Source: Methanobacteriota archaeon (GTDB lineage Archaea; Hydrothermarchaeota; Hydrothermarchaeia; Hydrothermarchaeales; JACRDW01). From it: a stretch of DNA of 12,928 nucleotides. Under the pieces are notes generated by a model. That model saw nothing but the letters and a program-made list of their open reading frames with translations. It was not told where the DNA came from and made no database searches. Shown in pieces: positions 7,290 through 12,928 of this stretch. A program made the translations under genes and the position numbers. The stretch spans positions 1 through 12,928 of the forward strand of contig JACRDW010000158.1 in the NCBI GenBank assembly GCA_016212785.1, written 5' to 3'. The first letter of the stretch is position 1. Each line of letters opens with the position of its first letter.

Positions 7290-7331
7290 ACTACATAGCA
7301 AAGCTTACGCAAAAACTTAATGCTATGTAGT
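7290..7331. repeat. Perfect 11-bp inverted repeat between the GATase gene and vapBC
   Basis: ACTACATAGCA (7290-7300) and TGCTATGTAGT (7321-7331) are exact reverse complements around a 20-nt loop. The spacer 7222-7381 holds this hairpin, the GATase promoter on one side and a decayed gene end on the other. There is no T-tract after the stem in the vapC direction, so a simple terminator is not obvious. The function is unknown. Confidence 0.6.
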
Positions 7332-7343
7332 GTACCGAAATAA

Positions 7344-7379
7344 TCAAATCAACTTCTTTATGCACTCGCTGCCGAATGT
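7344..7379 (-). pseudogene. Decayed 3' end of a paralogue of the small finger protein at 8067-8405
   Basis: On the minus strand this reads T-F-G-S-E-C-I-K-K-L-I-stop, which matches the last residues F-G-S-E-C-V-R-K-L-K-L-I of the intact gene at 8067-8405. The DNA shares a perfect 15-mer (7362-7376 and 8091-8105) and a perfect 11-mer (7346-7356 and 8069-8079), with a 6-nt in-frame gap and conservative substitutions (V/I, R/K). The similarity fades at about 7377, and the frame reaches a stop at 7400-7398. The fragment starts only about 5 bases beyond the vapC stop, so vapBC sits between a gene and a second copy of its end. The match is seen; duplication followed by truncation is inferred. Confidence 0.75.
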
Positions 7380-7381
7380 CT

Positions 7382-7783
7382 CTAACCCCACACCGATTCA
7401 ATTCCTCTGCGTTTGAGTATGCTCTCGTCGCTTGTAATTACAGTCGCTTTCTTTGCCCTTGCTATGGAGCATATCATCCTGTCGTGCAGCTCTGGAATAT
7501 CCAGCTTCAAAAATTCTTCCCAGCACTCCAAATCCATATCCACGCACCTGAAATAGCTGGACGAATAAACCAAATGCAGGACTTCTCTAATCGATGCTGC
7601 AGGGTCTTCTGTTTTTATTTTATTTTTTAGAGATATATATGCAAACTCCCCGATTACTATGTGCGGCAGGAGAAGCACCGAAAAACCTTTCTCAGCGTCT
7701 CTGAATATTTTATCCACTTTTTCTGGAAGCTCGTCTGCAAGGTATTTTATGAAAGCAACGGTATCCACAACATAGGTGCTCAT
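7382..7783 (-). CDS. vapC: PIN-domain ribonuclease toxin (VapC-like)
   Basis: This is a PIN-domain protein, a Mg2+-dependent RNase fold; paired with an AbrB-type antitoxin, it is expected to be a VapC toxin that cleaves RNA when released. Seen in 133 residues: the acidic set Asp7 (YVVDTVAF), Glu46 (VIGEFAY), Asp101 (LHDRMI) and Asp119 (ITSDESIL), in the usual order and spacing. A longer start at 7792 is possible. I chose 7783 because it gives a classic 4-nt ATGA overlap with the antitoxin stop and lies 9 nt after AAAGGA, which abuts the other ATG. The RNA target cannot be predicted from sequence. The gene looks AT-richer than its neighbours, as often seen for mobile toxin-antitoxin modules. 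Its stop is directly followed by the remnant at 7344-7379. Confidence 0.88.
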   Translation of the reverse strand: MSTYVVDTVAFIKYLADELPEKVDKIFRDAEKGFSVLLLPHIVIGEFAYISLKNKIKTEDPAASIREVLHLVYSSSYFRCVDMDLECWEEFLKLDIPELHDRMICSIARAKKATVITSDESILKRRGIESVWG

Positions 7784-8010
7784 ATGGTCCATTCCTTTCT
7801 AAGTTTCTCAAGCTCTTTCTCAAACCCTTTTATGTCTATTTTTTCTGATAACATGCCCCTGAGCGCTACTCTCTTGTGCTTAATCAAGATCCCTTCGTCT
7901 GTCTGGAGTATCATTGCCTCTTCACCCTCTTTCAAATGATACTTTTCTCTGATTTCTCTTGGAAGAGTAACCTGCCCCTTGGAGCTAATCTTGGCTGACT
8001 TGCTTATCAT
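7780..8010 (-). CDS. vapB: AbrB/MazE/SpoVT-family antitoxin (VapB-like)
   Basis: This is a 76-residue swapped-hairpin AbrB transcription factor, the expected antitoxin and autorepressor of the downstream PIN toxin. Seen: the family core SAKISSKGQVTLPREIREKY (5-24), then LKEGEEAMILQTDEGILIKH (26-45), and a charged C-terminal helix (about 56-74, KGFEKELEKLRKEWTI), which in this family usually wraps the toxin and blocks its active site. The AGGGTGA at 8023-8017 lies 6 nt before the ATG and supports the start. Its stop overlaps the vapC start by 4 nt, so the two are co-translated. The promoter region carries an array of palindromes (8024-8056) that it probably binds. Confidence is high for the fold and pairing; the specific target is unknown. 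Confidence 0.9.
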   Translation of the reverse strand: MISKSAKISSKGQVTLPREIREKYHLKEGEEAMILQTDEGILIKHKRVALRGMLSEKIDIKGFEKELEKLRKEWTI

Positions 8011-8023
8011 TTTTTTTCACCCT

Positions 8024-8056
8024 ACTTTAAGTAAGTAAACTTTACTATCAGTAAAG
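8024..8056. promoter_or_regulatory. Palindromic operator array upstream of vapB
   Basis: Three adjacent or overlapping palindromes built on AGTAAA/TTTACT half-sites lie 14-46 nt before the vapB ATG: ACTTTAAGT (8024-8032), AGTAAACTTTACT (8034-8046), and CTTTAC-TATCA-GTAAAG (8040-8056). A TATA-like GTTTACTTA on the minus strand (8040-8032) is embedded in them. This is the expected place and form for an autoregulatory AbrB-type operator that covers the promoter. Palindromes are seen; binding by VapB is inferred. Confidence 0.65.
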
Positions 8057-8066
8057 AAATTTGAAA

Positions 8067-8405
8067 TTAAATCAACTTCAGCTTCCTCACGCACTCGCTG
8101 CCGAAAGGTCCGAGCTCAGAATCTAGCACTATAAAATAGCAGTTGGTAATCTTTCTCCCGCAGCGCCTGCAATTGCTTTCGCATTTTACTTTTTTAATTT
8201 TTGCATTAAATTCAACAGCATCCGAGACAATTAGCTTGCGTTTCTCCTTTTTTATCAGGCCTCTTTCTTCTGCCCTTCGCAGGGTTTCTTTTACAAGCTC
8301 CGGCACGTTCGTTGCCAGCTCGATAACGGCAACAGCTTCTTTTATGGTAATTTCTTTGCCTTTGAGCATGCCGAGGAGCTGCAAAGCCTGCTCTACTTTA
8401 TCCAT
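8067..8405 (-). CDS. Small predicted winged-helix protein with C-terminal Cys-rich finger, uncharacterised
   Basis: I do not recognise a named family. The 112-residue product has an N-terminal helical region (1-62, with ITIKEAVAVIELATNVPELVKETLRRA and RGLIKKEKRKLIVSD) that resembles a winged helix-turn-helix. A C-terminal Cys-rich part follows, with Cys75, Cys79, Cys82, Cys89 and Cys105 in a C-x3-C-x2-CGR...GPFGSEC arrangement, like short zinc ribbons that end in a GPxC-type knuckle. A DNA- or RNA-binding role is plausible but inferred. The frame stays open upstream to 8627, but that part is antisense to ileS. The ATG at 8405 follows AAAGGT and has a TATA box at the right distance. A second, decayed copy of its last codons lies at 7344-7379, on the other side of vapBC. 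It is divergent from ileS. Confidence 0.75.
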   Translation of the reverse strand: MDKVEQALQLLGMLKGKEITIKEAVAVIELATNVPELVKETLRRAEERGLIKKEKRKLIVSDAVEFNAKIKKVKCESNCRRCGRKITNCYFIVLDSELGPFGSECVRKLKLI

Positions 8406-8413
8406 ATGCAAAC

Positions 8414-8436
8414 CTTTAAAAGTGAGGCAATATATT
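8414..8436. promoter_or_regulatory. Overlapping divergent promoters of ileS and the small finger gene
   Basis: In the 41-bp spacer between the divergent ATGs, CTTTAAAAG (8414-8422) is centred about 28 nt before the ileS ATG at 8447. AATATATT (8429-8436) is centred about 27 nt before the minus-strand ATG at 8405. Both spacings are right for archaeal TATA boxes of leaderless messages, so the two promoters cross each other and should compete or be co-regulated. Confidence 0.65.
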
Positions 8437-8446
8437 TTTTCCTGAT

Positions 8447-11400
8447 ATGTTGATAAAGCAGGCCGAGAAGGAGCTGGATTTAAAATCTCTCGAGGAGCGA
8501 GTCCAGCGGAGCTGGAAGAAGAATAAAATTTACGAGAAATCAAAGGCCGCGCTGCGCGGTAAGCCGAAGTACTACTTTTTGGACGGTCCTCCATACGCCA
8601 GCGGAGCGATACACCTCGGCACCGCATGGAACAAGATTCTCAAAGACGCGGTTGTTCGCTACCTCGTTATGAAAGGCTGCAATGTTCGCAGGCAGGCAGG
8701 CTGGGACTGCCACGGCTTGCCGATCGAAGTCAAAGTCGAGGAAAAGCTCGGAATAAAGAATAAAAAAGAAATCGAAGAGTTAGGCGTCGAAAGGTTCGTC
8801 AGCGAATGCAAGAAGTGGGCTAACCAGCACATAAAAATAATGAGCTCGCAGTTCCAGCGCCTTGGAGTTTGGATGGACTGGTCGCAGCCTTACACGACCA
8901 TGAAGGACGAGTACATCGAGGCTGCGTGGTGGACTATAAAGAAAGCCTACGAGAAGAATTTGCTGGCAAAATATCTGCGGGTCGTAACCTGGTGCCCCCG
9001 CTGCGAGACCGCACTTGCGGAAGCAGAAATAGAGTACGAAGACAGAAGCGACCCTTCGATATATGTAAAATTTCCACTGCTGGGGCAAGGCGGAAGTAGA
9101 AGAAGTGAATACCTCTTAATATGGACAACAACACCCTGGACGCTCATCGGCAACCTTGCAGTAATGGTGCATCCTGATTTTGAGTATGTAAGGGCGAAGA
9201 CCGCTGAGGGAATTCTCATCCTCGCAAAAGAATTAGCGCACATACTCAAGGATAAGCTCAGCTTGGAATACGAAGTTATCGAGACAGTAAAAGGCTCACA
9301 GTTAGAAGGCTTGCGGTACAAAAATCCCCTAGGCGACGTTATAAATGTGAAGCCGAGGAGCAAGAATGCTTATACCGTAATTCTTTCTTCAGAATTCGTA
9401 ACTCTGGGCGAGGGCACCGGCTGCGTGCACTGCGCTCCAGGGCACGGACCGGAGGATTTTGAAGTCGGTACAAGCTACGGAATCGAGCCTCTCTGTCCTG
9501 TAGATGAGCGAGGCGCCTTTACGAAGGAGGCAGGAAAGTATCAGGGCTTGACCGTAAAGAAGGACGACGAAGTAGTTATAAACGACCTGAAAGAAAAAAA
9601 AGTTCTCCCGCTCTCAGAAACCATAACCCATCGCTACGGGCACTGCTGGCGGTGCAAAACGCCGATAATCTATCGAGCTACGGAGCAGTGGTTTATTAAG
9701 ATTTCTGAAATCAAGGACGAGATGCTGAGACAAATCGAGAGGGTAGAGTGGGTACCTGAGTGGGCCGGTTCTGCAAGATTTAGAGGCTGGGTGGAAAATG
9801 CGAGGGACTGGACGATTTCGAGGCAGCGCTACTGGGGCATACCCCTTCCGATATGGGTGTGCGAAAACTGCAGCAGTAATGAGGTTATTGGCTCAAAGAA
9901 AGAATTAGAAAAGAAGGCAAAATTAAAGGTCAAAGAGCTTCATAAACCTTATGCTGATAAAATCAGGCTGCCCTGCAAGTGCGGAGGAAAGAAAGCGAGA
10001 GTGCCGGACGTTATCGACGTCTGGTTTGACAGCGGCGTTGCAGCTTGGGCATCGCTCGGCTATCCTTCTGAAACTAGAGAATTTGAGACCTGGTATCCTG
10101 CTGATTTCATTACCGAAGGTCATGACCAGACGAGAGGGTGGTTTTACTCCCAGCTCGGCTGCGGAATTCTCGCCTTCGGAGAAGTACCCTACAGGCGAGT
10201 TTTAATGCACGGCTTTACTCTGGACGAGAAGGGCGAGAAAATGAGCAAGTCTCTCGGCAATGTCGTCCAGCCTGAGGAAGTAATTGACAAGTACGGAGCA
10301 GAGGTTCTGCGCTTCTACGTTCTCTGGTCGAACAAGCCCTGGGACGACCTTCGCTTCAGCTGGGAAGAGGTAAAAGTCATAGCGAGAATGTTCAATGTAT
10401 TCTGGAATGCTTATGTTTTTGCAACGACGTACATGGGCATTGATAAATTTGACCCCGGCAAAGTTAAAAAAATAAGCTATAAGCTCGAAGATGGGTGGAT
10501 TCTTTCAAGGCTCAATTCCCTGCTGAAGGAAGTAACAGAATCCTTTGATAAACTGCACATAAACAGCACCGCAAGGGTGCTGCAGGAGTTCATTCTCGAA
10601 GATTTAAGCAGGTGGTACATCGCTCTTATAAGACCCCGCACATGGATTGAAAAAGAAGCCCCGGAAAAGCTTTCGGCGTACGCGGCGCTTCACGAAGTTC
10701 TGATGAAGCTTGCTATCGCACTTGCTCCGATTGCTCCACACGTAACCGAAGAAATCTACAGAAATCTTGGCGGAAAGAAAGCAAGCATACATCTTGAAAG
10801 ATGGGTAAACGTTAATGAAAAAGCAATAGATACTCAGCTCGAAGAAGACATGAAGGTGGCGAGAAAGCTCATAGAGGCTGTCGCTTGTGCGAGAGAAAAG
10901 CGCAGCATAAAGCGGCGCTGGCCGGTTTTAAAGCTCATTTATCAGCCCAATAGCAAGGAAGCAAAGAGCTCTGCAGAACGCCTTATCGAGCTTGTTAAAT
11001 TTCAGGCGAATGCGCTTGAGGTAGAGGTCTTAAGTCCGGGCGAAGAGTTCAAATACCTCAAAATAAAAGCCGAGCCTAACTTGAGCACTTTAGGACCGGA
11101 GTTCAAAGAAAAGGCGAAGAAAATAATTGAAAAGCTTAAAACTCTGGACGGAAGAGCGGTTAGGGAAAAAATAAAGGAAGGCTATGTCGTTGACATCGAC
11201 AGAGAGAAAATTACCATAAGCGAGAGGCACGTGAATTTCAGAGAAGCAGTGCCGGAGAGATATTCCGAAGCAACCTTTGAATTTGGGAAAGTTTATATCG
11301 ACACTGAAAAAACTGAGGAAATCCTTGCCCGGGGATATGCAAGGGAAGTCGTTCGAAGAATACAGGAGATGCGCAAGCAGCAGAACCTTAACGTAGAGGC

Positions 11401-11608
11401 ATTTATCGAGGCGAATGTCGAAGTTAAAGACGAAGAAATTGTTGAGCTTCTTAAGGGGCAGAAGTCTTACATTTCAACCGAGACCAGAGCAGAAAAGCTC
11501 AATATCTCGACCAAGCTGAAGCATGCTGCTAATACAAGGGAGTGGAGCATAGGAGAGAATAAATTCTTAATCTCGATAATACCGTTATCACGCAATACCG
11601 TTAGGTAG
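8447..11608 (+). CDS. ileS: Isoleucyl-tRNA synthetase
   Basis: This class Ia synthetase charges tRNA-Ile with isoleucine and edits valine. Seen in 1053 residues: the HIGH-type motif DGPPYASGAIHLGT (46-59), AGWDCHGLPIEVKVEEKLG, Cys pairs WCPRC (183/186) and HCWRCKTP (400/403), the editing (CP1) domain with TTTPWTLIGNLAVMVHPDFEY, WTISRQRYWGIPLPIW, further Cys pairs (472/475 and 510/512) that probably bind zinc, DVWFDSGVAAWASLGYP, and KMSKS (598-602). After these come the helical anticodon-binding domain (from about 680) and an archaeal/eukaryotic-type C-terminal extension. Length and motif order are normal for archaeal IleRS, with no sign of truncation. The ATG at 8447 has a TATA-like box at the correct distance and no leader. 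mptE follows after 40 nt and may be read from the same transcript. Confidence 0.98.
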   Translation: MLIKQAEKELDLKSLEERVQRSWKKNKIYEKSKAALRGKPKYYFLDGPPYASGAIHLGTAWNKILKDAVVRYLVMKGCNVRRQAGWDCHGLPIEVKVEEKLGIKNKKEIEELGVERFVSECKKWANQHIKIMSSQFQRLGVWMDWSQPYTTMKDEYIEAAWWTIKKAYEKNLLAKYLRVVTWCPRCETALAEAEIEYEDRSDPSIYVKFPLLGQGGSRRSEYLLIWTTTPWTLIGNLAVMVHPDFEYVRAKTAEGILILAKELAHILKDKLSLEYEVIETVKGSQLEGLRYKNPLGDVINVKPRSKNAYTVILSSEFVTLGEGTGCVHCAPGHGPEDFEVGTSYGIEPLCPVDERGAFTKEAGKYQGLTVKKDDEVVINDLKEKKVLPLSETITHRYGHCWRCKTPIIYRATEQWFIKISEIKDEMLRQIERVEWVPEWAGSARFRGWVENARDWTISRQRYWGIPLPIWVCENCSSNEVIGSKKELEKKAKLKVKELHKPYADKIRLPCKCGGKKARVPDVIDVWFDSGVAAWASLGYPSETREFETWYPADFITEGHDQTRGWFYSQLGCGILAFGEVPYRRVLMHGFTLDEKGEKMSKSLGNVVQPEEVIDKYGAEVLRFYVLWSNKPWDDLRFSWEEVKVIARMFNVFWNAYVFATTYMGIDKFDPGKVKKISYKLEDGWILSRLNSLLKEVTESFDKLHINSTARVLQEFILEDLSRWYIALIRPRTWIEKEAPEKLSAYAALHEVLMKLAIALAPIAPHVTEEIYRNLGGKKASIHLERWVNVNEKAIDTQLEEDMKVARKLIEAVACAREKRSIKRRWPVLKLIYQPNSKEAKSSAERLIELVKFQANALEVEVLSPGEEFKYLKIKAEPNLSTLGPEFKEKAKKIIEKLKTLDGRAVREKIKEGYVVDIDREKITISERHVNFREAVPERYSEATFEFGKVYIDTEKTEEILARGYAREVVRRIQEMRKQQNLNVEAFIEANVEVKDEEIVELLKGQKSYISTETRAEKLNISTKLKHAANTREWSIGENKFLISIIPLSRNTVR

Positions 11609-11637
11609 TGCGTTAGACTCACGGTCTTGCTAACGCA
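11609..11637. repeat. 8-bp inverted repeat between ileS and mptE
   Basis: TGCGTTAG (11609-11616) and CTAACGCA (11630-11637) pair perfectly around a 13-nt loop, starting on the base after the ileS stop. It could be a weak transcript-stabilising or attenuating hairpin. There is no following T-tract, so a terminator is not shown. AGTGA (11638-11642 region) may serve as a ribosome binding site for mptE. Confidence 0.4.
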
Positions 11638-11648
11638 AGTGAAATCAG

Positions 11649-12314
11649 ATGAACTTCAAATGGAAAAAGTTTTACTACGAAATCCTGGAAGATTTTAGTT
11701 TTTCAGAAAAAAGCGATGCAAAAGCTGCTGAGATTTTGAATGGACTTTTAAAACCAGTCGATATCAGCATTTTGAGAAAGAAAATCAGGGGCAGAAGAGC
11801 AAACGTCTACGGGGCAGGACCTTCGCTGGAGAAAATCAAAAAATTTCCGAGAGGCATTAATATTGCGGCAGATGGTGCAACTTCCTTTTTGCTCGAGAGA
11901 GGAGTAGTCCCGGATATCATTGTTACCGACCTCGACGGAAAAATCAAAGACCTGCTTCGAGCCAATAGAAAGGGCAGCCTCGTCGTCGTCCATGCCCACG
12001 GCGACAACATCGATGCAATAAAAAAATACGCTGCGAAGTTCAAAAATGCAATCGGAACAACGCAGTCAAAACCATTCGGCAGCCTGCACAACTTCGGCGG
12101 CTTCACAGACGGCGACAGGGCAGTTTTTCTTGCAGAGCATTTCGAAGCAAAAAAGATAGCGCTTTACGGAATGGATTTTCGTAGCAAGATTGGAAGATAC
12201 TCCTTTTCAAGGGACAGCAAGACCAAAAGGAAAAAGCTGAGATGGGCTGAGAAATTGATTAATTATTTAAGGCGAAAGAGCGAGATAGAAATAACATGGT
12301 CGAAATCTTCGTAA
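11649..12314 (+). CDS. mptE: 6-hydroxymethyl-7,8-dihydropterin pyrophosphokinase, MptE type (DUF115 family)
   Basis: MptE transfers pyrophosphate from ATP to 6-hydroxymethyl-7,8-dihydropterin, activating the pterin for coupling in methanopterin synthesis; it is the archaeal replacement for bacterial FolK. Seen in 221 residues: GAGPSL (55-60), NIAADGATSFLLERG (71-85), DIIVTDLDG (89-97), VVVHAHGDN (112-120), QSKPFGSLHNFGGFTDGDRA (139-158) and ALYGMDF (171-177). This series of Asp/Gly-rich motifs is characteristic of the family and of related thiamine pyrophosphokinase-like folds. Length is normal. The gene lies 40 nt after ileS, and its last 19 nt overlap guaAA. It shows that the host makes a methanopterin-type C1 carrier, in keeping with the MptA-family gene at 2642-3505. 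Confidence 0.92.
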   Translation: MNFKWKKFYYEILEDFSFSEKSDAKAAEILNGLLKPVDISILRKKIRGRRANVYGAGPSLEKIKKFPRGINIAADGATSFLLERGVVPDIIVTDLDGKIKDLLRANRKGSLVVVHAHGDNIDAIKKYAAKFKNAIGTTQSKPFGSLHNFGGFTDGDRAVFLAEHFEAKKIALYGMDFRSKIGRYSFSRDSKTKRKKLRWAEKLINYLRRKSEIEITWSKSS

Positions 12315-12862
12315 TTGCAAACCGCGGTCAGTACAATCACCGCATTTACCGCACTTTAAAGTACCTCGACATTGATGCGAAGCTGGTTCAGAATACGATA
12401 ACGGTCGAAGAAGTAAAGGCGGAGAATCCGAAAGGAATCGTTATTGGCGGTGGGCAGTATCTCGAAGCCAGCGGAAATTCCGGGGCTGTTGTTCAGGAAT
12501 TTAAAGGAGAAATTCCAATTCTGGGAATTTGCTTGGGGCACCAGCTGCTGGCAAAGCTCTACGGCGGGGAGGTAAGAACCGCTGAAATCGGAGAGTACGC
12601 AGAGTCAGAGATTATCGTAGATGAAGAGGACGAACTCCTGAAAGGATTGAGCCCGAGCTTCAAAGCATGGGTCTCGCACAGAGATGAAGTTTCCAAGCTT
12701 CCGAAAGATTTTATAAAACTTGCGCACTCAGCAACCTGCGAAATAGAAGCAATGGCTCACAAGTCGCTTCCTCTCTACGGCGTTCAGTTCCATCCCGAAG
12801 TTGAGCACACGCCTAAAGGGCCCGAGATTTTCAAAAATTTTCTGAGGATATGCTGGCTTTGA
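12296..12862 (+). CDS. guaAA: GMP synthase, glutamine amidotransferase subunit A
   Basis: This stand-alone subunit hydrolyses glutamine and passes ammonia to the separate GuaAB subunit, which aminates XMP to GMP; the split arrangement is typical of euryarchaea. Seen in 188 residues: RGQYNHRIYRTLKYL (10-24), GICLGHQLLAKLYGGEV (77-93) with nucleophile Cys79, WVSHRDEVSKLP (125-136), CEIEAMAHKSLPLYGVQFHP (148-167) with His166, Glu168 and EVEHTPKG. Strong similarity in order and spacing to Methanocaldococcus GuaAA is evident. One oddity: the oxyanion-loop SGGP usually found is GGGQ here (50-54 region, IGGGQYLEASGN). The ATG at 12296 is inside mptE (19-nt overlap), with only a weak upstream purine run. 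guaAB is not in the window. Confidence 0.95.
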   Translation: MVEIFVIANRGQYNHRIYRTLKYLDIDAKLVQNTITVEEVKAENPKGIVIGGGQYLEASGNSGAVVQEFKGEIPILGICLGHQLLAKLYGGEVRTAEIGEYAESEIIVDEEDELLKGLSPSFKAWVSHRDEVSKLPKDFIKLAHSATCEIEAMAHKSLPLYGVQFHPEVEHTPKGPEIFKNFLRICWL

Positions 12863-12928
12863 AATAGCAATGAAACGTAGCCATCGCAACTACGCTCGCA
12901 CATCAAGTCTGCTTTTCCCAGACTGCAC
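12863..12928. other. Non-coding tail with two short inverted repeats
   Basis: No gene is visible in the last 66 bases. CGTAG (12876-12880) pairs with CTACG (12890-12894), and AGTCTG (12906-12911) pairs with CAGACT (12919-12924). Both are short enough to be chance. They could belong to a terminator or spacer element that extends past the window. Confidence 0.3.

Noticed and set aside
7784..7792. Longer vapC start at 7792
   Set aside because: The purine-rich AAAGGA directly abuts this ATG, too close to function, but is well spaced for the ATG at 7783, which also forms the usual ATGA junction.
7344..8105. The duplicated gene end as perfect attachment sites of an integrative element
   Set aside because: The copies differ by an in-frame 6-nt gap and several substitutions, and no integrase lies between them. 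Only a weaker insertion or duplication claim is kept.
8406..8627. N-terminal extension of the small finger gene (open frame up to 8627)
   Set aside because: The extension is antisense to the conserved start and HIGH region of ileS and is Ser/Arg-rich. The ATG at 8405 has both a ribosome binding site and a TATA box at the right distance.
11609..11637. Hairpin after ileS as an intrinsic terminator
   Set aside because: The stem is only 8 bp and is not followed by a T-tract. mptE continues in the same direction 12 nt later.

Overview
The window is archaeal, most likely a euryarchaeon that uses tetrahydromethanopterin. The evidence is a stand-alone GMP synthase glutaminase subunit, an archaeal clamp-loader small subunit (RfcS), an archaeal-type IleRS, two enzymes of the methanopterin pathway (MptA-family GTP cyclohydrolase and MptE pyrophosphokinase), an archaeal NfeD protease/slipin pair, and TATA-like boxes about 25-29 nt before start codons with little or no leader. 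A methanogen, an ANME- or Archaeoglobus-like lineage, or a related uncultivated group would all fit; I cannot resolve it further. Coding density is high, no gene-free stretch exceeds about 160 bases, and I see no rRNA, tRNA, IS element or CRISPR array.

Layout. 1-1754 (minus) is a tight cofactor/central-metabolism run, pdxT - nadE - icd, with icd cut by the window edge. 1897-2652 (plus) is a minD-like ATPase with a good leaderless promoter. It overlaps tail-to-tail with 2642-4461 (minus), a translationally coupled rfcS-mptA pair. A compact divergent promoter at about 4462-4504 separates rfcS from the NfeD protease/slipin operon (4505-6510, plus). 6517-7221 (minus) is an orphan class I glutamine amidotransferase. 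7340-8405 (minus) is the most accessory part: a vapBC-type toxin-antitoxin module with an elaborate palindromic operator. It lies between an intact small gene (predicted winged helix plus Cys-rich finger) and a decayed copy of that gene's 3' end. A second compact divergent promoter separates this gene from ileS (8447-11608, plus), which is followed by mptE and guaAA (plus, overlapping). The last 66 bases hold only weak inverted repeats.

How the genes relate. MptA and MptE act at early and later steps of the pterin branch of methanopterin synthesis, and each is embedded in an information-processing neighbourhood (rfcS; ileS/guaAA). Three class I glutaminase domains occur (PdxT, the orphan GATase, GuaAA). 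NfeD and slipin match the known archaeal pair in which the membrane-bound protease cleaves the stomatin homologue near its C-terminus.

Most of the window is housekeeping. The items most worth a second look are the duplicated gene end flanking vapBC, the vapB operator array, interleaved inverted repeats upstream of pdxT, a long perfect hairpin at 7290-7331, and an N-terminally short MptA-family protein that has lost a conserved motif. I do not see a clear, large novel system.
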